In this document: piece after piece, positions 11,901-25,283 of the stretch | How positions within the stretch are numbered: position 1 is the stretch's first letter | Layout of the letters: each line of letters opens with the position of its first letter | Assembly: GCA_947247005.1 (NCBI GenBank) | Contig: OX365950.1 | Location: 13,590,720-13,654,719, forward strand | Origin: Spisula solida | Taxonomy: Eukaryota; Mollusca; Bivalvia; Venerida; Mactridae | Reading direction: 5' to 3' | DNA length: 64,000 bases | Position numbers and translations under genes: made by a program | Notes under the pieces: model-generated | Database searches by the model: none | Seen by the model: only the letters and a program-made list of their open reading frames with translations | Told to the model about the DNA's origin: nothing

Positions 11901-14900
11901 GGTCAATCTTTAAATTCGAACTTCAAGGTGCACACAACTAGTCGTCCGTAATGAACACGTGAGCATTATCATACTCTTCTCATGTCTTAGTTCATTGTGG
12001 CGTTGATGTTTCTTTTCAAAATATTACAAGTGTCTGAGTATCATATTGTAGAGGTTTGGTTGGTTCAAGACATGTCAAATTCATTCCTTTGCTCAATCAG
12101 AACTGTTCGGTGTTTCAGGCTGCGTAAATAACAATGTATATATGCTACGAGGCAACTAACGAATACTAGTAGTAAATGTTGAACGATTAAATTTGAAAGT
12201 GTTCTGCCTTGAGCCTGACTGATAATTGAAATTTCAATTTTACTTAAACAACATTTTGCCTACAAGCAAAAGTTGTTGGTTTAATAAGTGTTGCTTTTGT
12301 TTTCCCTGGAAACAGTCTGACTGCATAGATCCGAGATATTATTCGTTCAATATGCCCATGATCTTTCGATTTCTTCCATTCTTTCGATCGGCCGATTGCT
12401 TCCATTATTTCGACCGATGCCCCTCGGACATTACTGTTGTAAGTATCTCGAGTGAAAATCCTCATCATTTTCGAATAGCTTTTGTCGTTTATAAGTTTGG
12501 TCTGTACTAATTTCACTCACAGTGTTATAAACTCGATAAGATATGGAATACACTTATCCTGTTAGATCCATTTGACATTATTAATCAAATAATATTGATA
12601 TGCTATGCCTATCATGTATAATATTTCAGTTCAGTTACGTGCAAGTATGTTATTACGGTTCTAACGTTGGTCCTGTTTAAGCGTGGTGGCATTGTGTTGT
12701 TGTGGGGCATATTAGACACAAATCAGCTCCATCCATGACTGTACTTAATGCATGCGAGGGATGTACCGCATCGAAGAAAACTATAAGCTATTGCGATTGC
12801 CGTCATTTATCTGCAACTAATCTATCGTTAACACAGTTTTATACTTTCTGTTTTTGTACGAGGTCAGGTACTGCCTGACTGTGTACATCTCAATTACATG
12901 GCAATTGCAGAACGGAAAGAGGTAATAAACATTAACCATTTCTTCGTTAATATTTAAGAACGAGAACAAGCGCTGTCCCTCGATAGATACGACATCTTTG
13001 GGAGCTGTTCCAGTTACAATACGCAATGCCTTTTGCATTTCCTCATTCTTTAAATCCAATAAGTAGCTAGGTTTGCATGCATTTAAATATCACTAACTAA
13101 AATAAGACAAATGGAAATGAACAGTGTCAACACTAATTATCAAAATCACTCATACAAATAAAATATATGTATGTTTATATCAATCTTCAATGGGTGTGCT
13201 CCATACATGTGCGTGTCAATATCGTGATGAAAACATAATTTTGGTGGTACAACAATTAGTGAGAATGTGGAATTATGTAACGAGGACACTAGTAAAAATT
13301 AGGTCCATTGACTTCTAACGTAGTACGGCATCGTAAAATGCTGATTCCCTCAAAGGAAAATGCAGCGAGTCTGCAGTAGGTCTACTTGCCCTGGAGACAT
13401 TTCTTCTAATGTCTGCCGTAGTTTATAACACCCTTAAGGCATGTCGTCTTATATTCAGTCACATTTTCTACTTTTAGAGTTACATTGCACGTCTGTTCTT
13501 TTGTCTGGTTCTCTTCATCTTAATCGAAATCCATCAGCAACAGAGAGAGTTGATTTTCTGTTGCCGAGATAAAACTTAATTGGTTTTTAACGTCGAATTA
13601 GCTTGTTACTAATTATGAGAGTAGCAAGTTCTAGGACGTATTCAATCCGTAATTTACAATAAGTATTAATCTTGAAATTCGTCGCTGCAATAAAGTAAAG
13701 TAAAAGCCGTGTTCTTGAAAGAAATGTCATTACGCTCGTAAGTGTTTAAAAGTGCGTGCGTTCTATATCGTAAAGTAATTAGGTTGGGCGTAAATACCTC
13801 TAGTCGCATGATTTTCCGAAACAGTTCTAGATTCGATAAGGAAACTTGAAGTTAGTTTACATGAATGTTGAATGTTTATTATCCTATTAAGTTGTTGACC
13901 TGCAGTTGCGTTCATAAAGGTTTAAATGAGCCGTTTGTTTGACAACACTCTCATTATCGTAAAATGTCTACGCTTTATGTCTAAGTTGTATTTAGAACTT
14001 TCATATGCGACACTGTCCGTGTCTTCAAATATGTTATTGCCAAAGAGAAAAACGATTATCTTAGTATGTTATCGAACGATTGAGCATTGGCCTCGCAGAA
14101 TTGATTGAATACAATATGAAATGGGGCGAGCTTTAACTAGTTTTGGAATGTGTGGCTTAACCCTATTGTCATTTACTTTATTGTTTGTAGGAATCAACAT
14201 TATTTACACAAAAACGACAAAACTTACGTAACAATGTTTCTATTACTGTATATAGACAATGTGGATTAATCTAGTTTAATCTTCCTTATTCTTCGTGTGT
14301 GTATGAGAGACGAGAAGTCAGTCATGATGAATCCAATATATTCTTTCTGTATGCACCAGTATGGGTATATATTTAATTATTGGATTATCTAAGACAAATA
14401 CTCATTTTCGAAATAAGTACATGCAATGATTTTAACAATAGTCTTAATTGATCACGATCAATATGTACTTGTATGTAGAGAAACGAATGCAGCATCAAAT
14501 AGTCAATACAATGTATTCTTCTATATTGAAATGGAAACCTGTTGCTCTTTCTTGAGCTCCAGTCACAGTGCTAACCTGACACCAGTATCCACATTAAAGA
14601 GGACGTCTCTGTAACATAGTGTCTCTTTTTACAATTGTTTTTAAATTGTGAATAAAATATATGCATTACTAGTGAGTGTTATTATGCAAAATCTACTGCA
14701 GTACCTTTGTCTTAAACTGTTGATAATATTGGGAGGGGCTCATAATTATGATCACATTTATCGAAACTTCAAACAGTATTTGCGACCCGTGTTGTTTTTA
14801 AATCATTATGTAATTCTAGATACACGTAGGTACATTTTTAGTCTGAGGTTCCTACAGTATATTTCTAATACGATAGAAATGAATCGATAATCATCTAAGT

Positions 14901-15400
14901 TGTTTTTCTGTATAAATACCGATACATGTCCTGAAATACTGACACCACTGTCTAAATTTTAGCAAAACAAAACAAATAAAAATAAAGTACTGTTACGTCG
15001 GTGTTGTATATTATCGTCCTATGTAATCAGAAAAGAAACAATCTTATCTGCTCGTCCTGCCAAAGTGGAATGATAGTAATTTATGTAGAGCGTTCAATAC
15101 TACACGGATACTCTATTATATGTTACATAAGAATTATGATTTACTGATATTTGACCTGTCATTTGTCAGAGAAAACTATACAATGGGTTTCGACGACGTA
15201 CTCTGTAACACGATTTAGCATTGAGTTAGGTTGTTCGGTTATGAACGCATATTAGGTTGATGTTTGTTTTTAATATAAGATAATAAGTTCGTGTGCATTG
15301 TCCAGGTATGTCACATACATTACACAGGGTCTCATAACAAAGCCTCTAACGTTGCAATATAAAACGTTAATGGGTATAAAATATTACCACAGGTCAAGTT
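8986..15400 (+). repeat. Array I unit 2
   Basis: This copy is about 6.4 kb and contains MITE A copy 2 (10369-10976). It shares a small deletion at about 11640 with unit 4 (TCTCTATGTATTTGAAG, where units 1 and 3 have a longer sequence). A family X-like segment lies at about 9415-9500. Open frames at 12244-12516, 12817-13059 and 14426-14614 lie in the repeat and do not look like genes. Confidence 0.8.
10369..10976. mobile_element. TA-flanked MITE 'A', copy 2 (608 bp)
   Basis: The ends are the same as the copy at 7844 (TGAGCCAGTCTCCA.. and its complement ending at 10976), with TA on both sides. The interior is similar throughout, including GACATAAACTGTTCAAAATA. The paralogous sites in units 1, 3 and 4 are uninterrupted (CTCAATATATACTCTTG near 2392, for example). 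The 60-codon frame at 10661-10843 lies inside this element and has no counterpart in copy 1. Confidence 0.88.
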
Positions 15401-18400
15401 GACTACCGGAATGTTTACATCATGGCTCATGTTCAGATTTTGTATTGCTGAAACTGGGGCATTCAGCAGCTTCATTAATGTTCTCGTTTAGTTATGTGTT
15501 AGGCACAGTCTCGTGTAAATGTGCATTATGGTGTTTTTATGTCGTATGTGCTCGTCTGGTTAAGTTGATTGCTGTCTTCCCTGTTTTCTGTTGCCTATCA
15601 AATATCATGGCCCTATACTGATATGTGACAATAAGTTGACTACATGTATGCTGACATCACAGTTAATACTAATGATAATTACATTCTAGTTTAGAACATT
15701 TAACTATGAAATATTAAATTTAACTGCTTGTCGTAAGTTAATTAGAATCTCTTTTATGGAGGAAGGTACATGATTGTTGTCGTTCACACATCCACTATCC
15801 CATCAGATAATTACTTAATTGTGAAGAAAAGTGATAATGTTTCGATGTCCTGTGTTATGTGTCAAGCTCCAGAGAGAGAATGAGAAAGGGAGAGAGAGAT
15901 TGTGTGTGTAAGAGAGAGGATAAAATGTATTGTCATGTTACATCTTCTCCTGTGATTACACTGTCCATATAGCTAATATATTGAGTATCAGAAACAACAT
16001 AATCAGCCGGTCAATAAACTATATAATACAGGAATAGTTTAAAGGTAAGATGGAATTTGTTTAATTCCATAGTGTCCATGGCGTTTATATTTGGTTACGG
16101 AAATTGCAACTCGTAATGACTACTTTACACGCTGTGTATAATATTTATTTAGCTCTTTGATTACCAAAAATAACGTAATGACGTTATTATAAATAGGATG
16201 ATCAGAACAACAATCAGTTTTCTTTTTTGACAAATATTATCGGATCATTTTGGCAAATACGCTCGAGAAAACGGTGTGTAACTCCTGCAACAGACAATAA
16301 TTTAGCAAAAATGTATACAGTGTAATCATAATTGATTTTACTAAACGAGAAATTTCAACTAAATCGACGCAAGTACTAATTTCAGGTGTCAACAAGGTCC
16401 TACAAAGTGTAAGAATCACTGTAAACGGTAAGATATATGAGCCTGCAGCTGCATAAATAATGACCCTCCACTTAATATATAATCTTGTTTATATGGTACC
16501 TAGCTAGGAGTGTGTACTGTTTTCTCACCACGTATACGATATGATAGAGACATCAAGGTCGAACTGCAAAGTTAAAAGAAACGCGAGTCTGGGTTGAAGC
16601 CGTTAATCTTTAATCACTTTCAATAACCTACAGCGGTATCTTATTCTACCTTCCGTTTGAAGGCCTGGCCAATCAAATATTTATGTTTCTATTGATGAGA
16701 AACTAACGTATGTTTATAGGTTCACCTTGATATAAAGTAAGGAGTGATTTAGTATAGAAGTGCACACATTATTGCACACGTAGAATCAGAAACAAGGATA
16801 ATTCAAAGGCGTGTATGCGCTTCCCTTTGTGGTTGTATTCACTGAAAGACGTAAAAGGGTAGCCAATGTGCAGAGCCTTATGGCATAAATTACGTATTAC
16901 ATTTGAACATGAAAGGGCAGCTGCGCTGCCGCCTCTTATGGTCTTATTCCTCGTATATTTTTACTTCCTCCAGACTTCATAGGAAGACAATATCTTATCC
17001 TTTGCAGTGCGTTTTGCTCTAATTATTTTTACTTTGGTGCTTTCTGTAGATATGTATGGAAGGCAAATACCACCTCTTTGTAGAATATACTAGTTTGATA
17101 TAATGTGCAGTCTACTAGTATTTTCAATATATCTCTATTTCTCTGGACGATGCAATGAATACCTCTATGCATTTGGAGTTGATGGTTGATAGTGCAAGTA
17201 GGGTCAGTTCTTGTTAACATATTGATGATCGTGACAGTATAATGTTTTGTTTGTTGCAATGTAGTGATGAGGAAGTGTGTTGGAAATATAGTTCGTGCTA
17301 TAAAACTGTAGTCAGCAAGCAAACAAGCACTTTGGTACATGTGTATTGAAATTGAATAGTTATAGTTATATATTTCAATATAAACAGACAAACGTGGAAA
17401 ACGTCAATCTTTAAATTTGAAATGTAACGTACACACAGCTAGTCGTACACAATTATACCCTTCTCATGCCTAATTTCATTGTGGCGTAAAAGTTTCTTTT
17501 TAGAAATATTTTAAGTGTCTGAGTATCATATGTAGACGTTTATTCGTTCAAGACATGTAAAATTCATTCCGTTGCTCAATCAAACTGTCCGTTCTATCAG
17601 GCTGCGTAAATAACTAAATCGTTGACGATGTATATATGCTACAAGGTAATTAACAAACAGTAACTATTAAACGATAATATTTGAAAGTGTTCTGCCGTGA
17701 GTATGACTGATAATTGAAATTTCAATTAACTTGAAACAACACTTTGCCTACAAGCAAAACGTGTTGGTTTGATCATTGTTGCTTTTGTTTTCCCTGGAAA
17801 CAGTCTGACTGCATTAATGCCAGATACTATTCGTAAAAAATGCCCTTGATGTTCCGATTGCTTCCATTCTTTCGATCGGCAGATTGCTTCCATTCTTTCG
17901 ACCGCGGCCCCTCTGACATTACTGTTGTAAAGTATCTCGAGAGAAATTCTTCATCATTTTCGAATAGCTTTTGTCGTTTATAAGTTTGGTATGTACTATT
18001 TTCACTCAGAGTGTTATAAACTCAATAAGATAAGGAATACACCTATTTTGTATGCTATACTAATCATGCGATTGCCCTTATTAATCTGCAACTAATCTAT
18101 CGATGTTTTAACGCTCTGTTTTGTACGTGGTCAGGTACTTCATGACTGTGTACATCTCATTTGTTTGGAAATCGCAGAACTGAAAGAGGTAATAAAGATT
18201 AACCATTTCTTTGTGGATCATTAAGAACGAGATCAAGCGCTGTCCGTCGATAGATACAACTTTACTGGGTGCTGTTTCATTTGCAATACGCAATGTCTTT
18301 TGCATTTCTTGATTCTTTAAATGCAATGAGTAACTACGTATGCTCGCATAATTATGTAATATTTCTACATTAAACATGACAAATGGTTATGAACAGTGTC

Positions 18401-19173
18401 AACAATAATTATCTAATCCCATTATACTAATACAATATATGCACATTTAAATCAATCTTCAAAGTGTATGCTCCATACATGTGCGTGTAAATGGCGTGAG
18501 GAAAACATAATTATTGGTGGTACAACAATTATTGCTGAGCATGTGGAATTATCTAATGAGGACACTAATACAAATTACATGTAGGACCATTGACTTCTAA
18601 CGTAATAAGGCTTTGAAATAATGTGGATTCTCTCAAAGGAATATGCAACGAGTCACCAGTAGGTCTACTTGCCCTCCATGCATTTTCTAATGTATGCCGT
18701 AGTTTATAACGATCTTAAGGCATGGCGTCTTCTATTAAGTCACATGTTCTACTTTTAAAGTTACATTTCACGTCTGTTCCTTAGACTTGTTTTCTTCATC
18801 TTAATCAGCCACAGAGAGAGTTGATTTTTTGTTACCTTCAAATTGATCAAACTTAAAAGGTTTTAAACGTCGAATTAGCTTGATACTATTAATAAGAGTA
18901 GCAATTTCTAAGAGATATTTAATCTGTATTTTACAAGTAGTGTTTATCTTGAAACCCTTCGCTGAAATCAAATAAAGTGAAAGTCATGTATTTAATTTTT
19001 TGACCGGGGCCAAAAGGAGCTAGGAGTTAACTATTTATTCGTATTTGCCGGTTGTCCTCTTACTATTTCGTCCCAGCGGTTCGCATCCTACCGGGTTCGT
19101 TCATGAGTCTATGTACAGCTGTGGAGTTATGGATGTAGTGTTCTGTCCCCTGAGGTCATTTATTGTAGTTTTA

Positions 19174-19205
19174 AGTCCCCTACCGGTTTTTGACCGGAGG
19201 GGACT
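19174..19205. repeat. Short hairpin AGTCCCCTACCGGT / ACCGGAGGGGACT
   Basis: The arms are 13-14 bp with one bulged base and a loop of a few bases. It lies in the left part of the unit 3 insert and may be the end of a mobile element. Confidence 0.6.
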
Positions 19206-19380
19206 ATTGGTTTGTTGATATGGCAACATACATATTGACAATGGCTTTACACCGGTGGGGGACTTCTGTATTGCTTGCAATTCAGTACGTCATATCTCGA
19301 TTTGTTCAATTACGTCATTTTACTTAATGAAACTGTGTCACTCGTTTTAAGGTTTTCAGATTTTTTGTTGCTGAAATCGG

Positions 19381-19870
19381 GCCTTTCAACGTTTTAATAC
19401 TGTTACTTAACTTTTAGACTGTAGGCTGCTAAAACTATGTAGTTCAGCAGTTTTACTGTTGTTACTAGGTCATTCAGCGTGGGCTTTCTGCCTTTTGTTT
19501 GCTGAATCTTTTTATTCAGTTTTTAACAATGAGACTAGGGGCGTTTAATTTTCTTGGTCGGTAGTGTGTTGGGCACTTCTTCGTTTTAAGATTTCTTACA
19601 GCTAAAGCGGGGCAATATAGTCCTTTTGCTGTGGAAACTGGGTCATTCAGCTTGTTAGTAGGTCATCCCACTATACGGGCCTTTCAACGTTTTAATACTG
19701 TTATTTAACTTTGAGACTTAAGGCTGCTATAACTATGTAGTTCAGCAGTTTTACTGTTGTTACTAGGTCATTCAGCGTAGGCATTCCGCCTTTTGGTTGC
19801 TGTATCTTTTCTACTGGGTCATTCAGCTAGTTATTATTTATTATACTTTTCGACAGCTTGGACTTGGGCG
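19381..19870 (+). repeat. Direct repeat, period about 298 bp, about 1.6 copies
   Basis: GCCTTTCAACGTTTTAATAC occurs at 19381 and again at 19679. Both are followed by a similar stretch containing ACTATGTAGTTCAGCAGTTT and ACTAGGTCATTCAGCGT. The same GGTCATTCAGC-type sequence occurs with family X at 51430-51660 and 60000-60120, and on the minus strand at 37380-37510. Confidence 0.8.
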
Positions 19871-22515
19871 GATCTGCGCTTGTTTAGTTGGGCATTGTGC
19901 TTTGTGTGTTTTTAATGTTTTCTGTGCTCGGCTGGTTAAGTTGAGTGCTGCCTTCCCTGTCTGACTTAATATACTCTTTTTGTTTGTTGAAAGCAAGGGC
20001 ATTACGCTCGTTCGAGTTAAAACGTGTGTGCGTTGTATATCATTAAGTAATGAGGTTGGGCGTAATCGCTCTAGTCGTATGTATCTCCAAATCAGTTCTA
20101 GTTTCGGTAATGAAACTTGTAGTTGGTTTACATGAATGTTGAATGTTTATTACCATGTTAAGTGCGGTTGCGTTCAGAATGGTTTATGAGCCGTGTGTTA
20201 GAAAACTCATTCTCGTGAATTTTCTACGCTTCATGACTTAATTGTATTTTAAAATTGCCACCTGCGACACTGTTTGTGTCTTTAAATATGTCATTGTCAA
20301 ACTGAGTAACGATTATCTTAGAATGTTATCGAACAATTGAGCATTGGCTTCCCAGAATGGATTGAATACAATATGAAATGAGGCTAAACCCAATTGTCAT
20401 TTAATTTATTGTTTGTAAGAAACAACATTATTTACACAACAACGATAAAACTTACGTAACAATGTTATCATAACTATAAATAAACAATGTGGATTAATAT
20501 AGTTTAACTTTTCTTATTCTGCCCGTGCGTATGAGAGACGAGAAGTCAGTCATGTTAAACTTTGTGCACACCATAAATATTACCGTACTATGCACTGTAA
20601 TAATGAATCCAATATATTATTTCTGTATGCACCAGTATGTGTATATATTTAACTATTGAATTATCTTAGACAAAGACTCATTTTTGAAATGAGTACATGC
20701 AATGATTTTAACAATATTTTTAATTGATCACAATCAAAATGTACTTGTATGTAGAGACACGAATGCAGCATCAGATGGTCAATACAATTTATTCTTCTAT
20801 CTTGAAATGGAAACCTGTTGCTCTTTCTTTAGCTCCAGTTACAGTGCTAACCTGACACCAGTATCCACATTAAAGAGGAAGTCTCTGTAACGTATTGTCC
20901 CCTTTTACAATTGTTTTTTAATTTTGTATAAAATACTGTACATGTATATGCATTACTACAGCAGTACCTTTGCCTTAAACTGTAAATAGTATTGCGAGGG
21001 GCTCATGATTATTATTACATTTATCGAAACTTTAAACAATATTCGCGACCTTTATTGTTTTTAAATAAGTATGTAATTCTGGATACATATAGGTACATTT
21101 TTAGCCAGAGGTTCCTTCAGTAATTTTCTAATACGGTATGCACTAGTTAAGAATCCAAAATTATATCACAATTTGAGGGTGTTTTGTCTGTACATGTCCT
21201 TAAATACTGACACCACTGTCTAAATTTAAGCAGAACAAAATAGATAAAAATGAAGTACTGTTGCGTCGGTGTTGTATATTATCGTCACCTGTAATCAGTA
21301 AAGCCAAATATTATCTGCTCGTGCCAATGTGGAATGATAGTAATTTATGTATAGCGTTCAATACTACACGAAAACACTATTATACGTTACGTAAGACTTA
21401 TGATTTACTGATATTTGTCCTGTCATTTGTCAGTGGAAAATATACAATGGGTTTCGACGATGTATTCTGGAACACGATTTTTACACGGAGTTAGGCTGTT
21501 CGGCAATGAAGGCATATTAGGTTGATGTTTTTTTTTATAGAATATAATTGGTGCGTGTGCATTGTCTAGCTTAACCCGTTTAAAACAAAAACTAGATCTA
21601 AATATATGAAAATACGAACAAGTAGAAATAGTTATGTCACACACATTACACATGGTCTCCTAACAAAGCTTCTAACGTTGCAATTTAAAACGTTTATGGG
21701 TATAAAATATTACAAGCGGTCGGGCTGTTACAGCGGGCGGGCTGTTAAGAGTTGCCCTCTCACCAAATATACATCTTTTTTATTTTTATACTTTTATTTG
21801 TATTGTATATTTATTATTAAGACCTTAGTGAAAGTCGTCCTTGTTAGTTATGGAATAAAGCATAGCAAATCAATTATAACTGTTTAAAGAATCATTGTAT
21901 ATACTCGGTTGGAAACACAAATAATAATGGCGAGTGTACCCCCACCAATGTATGGATAGTGATATTTTGGTTTTATATAATATTGATCTAGTCATTTATA
22001 TAAAATGACATGTACACAGAAACCTTTGTTGTTGTATCTATCCAAACGTATAGACCAGAGACATGACACGTTTGCATATGATAGTTGGTAGAAACTGATA
22101 TTCAAATAGCAAATTGTGATTGAAAGAAGAAAACCTGCCAAAGGTCAAGTTGAATACAGGAATGTCTACACTAAGGCTCGTGCCCCGCTGTTTTATTGCT
22201 GAAACTAGGACATTCAACAGTTGCAATCATTTTAATATCATGTACACCTCTATACCGATATGTGACAATAGGTTGACTACATGAATGCTGACTTCACAAT
22301 TAATACTAATGATAATAACATTCTAGTTTAGAACATTTAACTATGAAATATTAATTTTAACTGCTTGTCGTAAGTTAATTAGAATCTCTTTTATGGAGGA
22401 AGGTACATGATTGTTGTCGTTTACACATAATCTATCCCGTGAGGTAATTACTAACTTGTGAAGAGAAGTGATAATGTATTGATGTCCTGCGTTGTGTGTC
22501 AAGCTTCATAGAGAG

Positions 22516-22517
<2 letters not shown>

Positions 22518-22574
<57 letters not shown>

Positions 22575-22590
22575 GAGAGAGAGGGAGAGG
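22518..22590. repeat. (GA)n microsatellite
   Basis: About 36 GA dinucleotides with a few GGG interruptions. The same site in units 1-3 has only a short, impure GA tract (1800-1825, 9775-9800, 15870-15900), so the expansion is specific to unit 4. The serine/leucine-rich 64-codon minus-strand frame here is an artefact of the tract. Confidence 0.95.
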
Positions 22591-24894
22591 GATAGTGTGT
22601 GAAAGAGGGGAAAAATGTATTGTCATGTTACATCTTGTCCTGTGATTACACTATCCAGATGCCAATATCTTGGGTGTCAAATACAACATAATCAGTGGGT
22701 CAATAAACTATGTAATACAGGAATAGTTGGGAGGCACGATGTAATTGTTTGATTCCATAGTGTCCGTGGCTTTTTTATCTGTTTACGGAAATTGCAACAC
22801 GTAATTACTTTAGTACACGCTGTGAATAATATTTAGTTAGCTCTTTGATTACCGAAAATTCATGTGGTGACGTTCTTATAAATTGGATGATCAGCAAGAA
22901 CAGTTATCAGTTTTCCTTCTTGACAAACATCATCGTATTAGTTTGGCAAAAAAAACTCGAAAAAATGGTTTGTTACTCCTGCAACGGACATTAGTTTAGC
23001 AATAGTGTACACAGTGTGGTCGTAATTGATTTTGCTAAACAAGGAAGTTCAACTTAATCGATGCAAGTACTAGTTTCTGGTGTCATCAAAGTTCTACAAA
23101 GTTTAAAAATCACTTTCAATGCTATAATATAAGAGCCTGCAGCTGCATAAATAATGACCCGCCACTCAATATATACTCTTGTTTATATGGTACCTAGCAA
23201 GAAGTGTGTACTGTTATCTCACCAAGTATACGATATGATAGAGACATCATTGTCGAACGTGAAAGTAAAAAACCGCGAGTCTGGGCTGAAGCCGTTAATC
23301 TTAAATCACTTTCAATAACCTACAGTGGTATCTTATTTTACCTTCCGTTTGAAGGCATGGCCAATCAAATATTTATGTTTCCGTTGAAGAGAAACTAACG
23401 TATGTTTATAGGTTCACCTTGATATAAAGTGAGGAGTGATTTAGTATAGAAGTGCACACATTATTACACACGTAGAATCAGAAACCAGGATAATTCAAAT
23501 GTGTGTATGTGCTTCCCTTTGTGGCTGTATTCCCTGAATGTCGTAAACGGATAACCCATTGGCAGCGCCTTTTAGTATATGAACATGAAAAGGCAACGGC
23601 GCCTTATGGTTTCATGCCTTGAATATGCCAACTTCCTTCGGACTTCATTTGGAGATATGAGCTGATCCTTTGCAGCGCCATATGATCTAATTAATTCACT
23701 CTGGTGCTTTATGTAGATATGTATGGATGGTAAAATGTACAGTCTAGATTCTACTAGTATTTTCAATTCATCTCTATGTATTTGAAGTGGATGGTTAAAA
23801 GTGCAAGTAGGACCAGTTCTTGTTTAACATTTTGATGAGCTTGACAATATAATGTTTTGCTTGTTGCAATGTAGCAATGACGGAGTGTGTTGGCAATATA
23901 TAACTCGCTGTAATACCCTAGTCAGCCATTGCTGAACAACAAGCACTTTGGTACATGTTTATTAAAGTTCAATAGTTATAGTTATATAGTTCGATATAAA
24001 CAGGCAAACGTGTCCATTAAACGTACTTATAGGTCAATATTTAAATTGGAATTGCAACGTGCACACATCAGGTCGTCCACAATGAACACGTGAGCATTAT
24101 TATAGCCTTCTCATGTCTTAATTTATTGTGGCATTGACGCTTCTTTTCAAAATATTACAAGTGTCTTAGTATCATTTTGTAGACGGTTAGTTCGTTCTAG
24201 ATATGTAAAATACATTCCTTTGCTCAATCAGAACTTTTCGGTGTTTCAGGCTGCGTACAAAACACAATTGTTGACAATGTATATATATGCTACGAGGCAC
24301 CTAACGATAGTAAATATTGAACGATTAAATTTGAAAGTGTTCTGCCGTGAGCCTGACTGATAATTGAAATTTCAATTTACTTAAAACAACATTTTGCCTA
24401 CAAGCAAAAGTTATTGGTTTGGCAAGTGTTGCTTTTGTTTTTCCAAGAACATTCTGACTGCATAGATCCGAGATATTATTCTTACAAAATGCCCATGGTG
24501 TTCCGATTGCTTCCATTCTTTCGATCGGCCGATTGCTTCCATTCTTTCGACCGATGCCCCTCGGACATTACTTTTGTAAAGTATCTCGAGTGCAAATCTT
24601 TATCATTTTCGAACGGCTTTCGTCGTTTATAAGTTTGGTCTGTACTAATTTCACTCACAGTGTTATAAACTCGATACGATATGGAATACACTTATCCTGT
24701 TAGACCCCTTGGACATTATTAATCAAATAATATTTGTATGCTACGCTTATCATGCATAATATTTCGGTTCTGTTACATGCAAGCATGTTATTACGGATCT
24801 AACGTTGGCGCCGTTTAAGCGTGGTGGCATTGTGCGGTTGTGGCGCATTTAGACACAAATCAGCTCCATCCATGACTGTACTTAATGAATGCGT

Positions 24895-25168
24895 CTGGCC
24901 ATATGGAGAACAGTGTAAGGTTTTTGTCATCTGGCCATATGGAGAACAGTGTAAGGTTTTTGTCATCTGGCCATATCGAGAAGAGTGTAAGGTTTTTGTC
25001 GTCTGTCCATATGGATAAGAGTGTAAGGTTTTTGTCGTCTGGCCATATGGATAACAGTTCAAGGTTTTTGTCGTCTGTCCATATGGATAACGGTGTAAGG
25101 TTTTTGTCGTCTGGCCATATGGATAACGGTGTAAGGTTTTTGTCGTCTGACCATATTGATAACAGTGT
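24895..25168 (+). repeat. Minisatellite, 36-bp period, 7.6 copies
   Basis: The unit starts CTGGCCATATGGAGAACAGT and continues GTAAGGTTTTTGTC. Copies start at 24895, 24931, 24967, 25003, 25039, 25075, 25111 and 25147 (partial). The first two copies are identical; the others differ at a few positions, mainly GGAGAA versus GGATAA and CTGGCC versus CTGTCC. Because 36 is a multiple of 3 and the unit lacks stops in several frames, repetitive open frames of up to 141 codons run through it on both strands. They are not evidence of a protein. Confidence 0.97.
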
Positions 25169-25283
25169 CGCATTGGTCTGAAACATACATAGATGTATAT
25201 TTCGTTGCATGCTCTATAGAGCAATGCATTGCATCACATTCCATCTTTGTGTGGACGCTCTCAAGAAATGTTTGTTTTATGAC

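Larger units (their letters stand above)
18995..19977 (+). mobile_element. Compound repeat insert in unit 3, ending in family X
   Basis: Comparison with units 1, 2 and 4 shows about 1 kb of extra sequence here. It starts with a TTTTTTGACCGGGGCC-like stretch and holds a hairpin at 19174-19205. It then has a direct repeat at 19381-19870 and ends with family X (TCTGTGCTCGGCTGGTTAAG at about 19918-19940). No transposase or reverse transcriptase was seen. The ends are not clean enough to assign a class. Confidence 0.6.
15401..21715 (+). repeat. Array I unit 3
   Basis: This copy is about 6.3 kb. It contains a compound repeat insert at about 18995-19977 and lacks all the MITEs of units 1 and 2. Its right part keeps the longer form of the block at about 17130-17160 (TCTCTGGACGATGCAATG) that units 2 and 4 have lost. 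Confidence 0.8.

Noticed and set aside
12817..13059. A minus-strand frame with the recurring phrase NEEMQKALRI, shared with 4517-4759 and 18108-18377
   Set aside because: It looks protein-like, but unit 2 versus unit 3 shows about 25 replacement changes against about 3 silent ones. Unit 1 has a frameshift in the middle, and the frame is replaced in unit 4. At most it is a long-dead pseudogene within the repeat unit; I recognise no family.
14426..14614. A 62-codon frame also present at 20702-20890 and 28565-28750, apparently a conserved small protein
   Set aside because: Comparing copies codon by codon, essentially every base difference changes the amino acid (for example S/L, N/D, V/L, I/L, L/F, H/Y) and none of those I checked is silent. 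The equivalent segment is lost in unit 1. That is not a pattern of protein conservation; the frame survives because the repeat copies are similar.
22432..22626. Serine/leucine repeat protein on the minus strand
   Set aside because: It is the translation of a (GA)n microsatellite.
24799..25224. Overlapping repetitive frames of 65-141 codons on both strands
   Set aside because: They are produced by a 36-bp minisatellite whose period is divisible by three and lacks stops in several frames.
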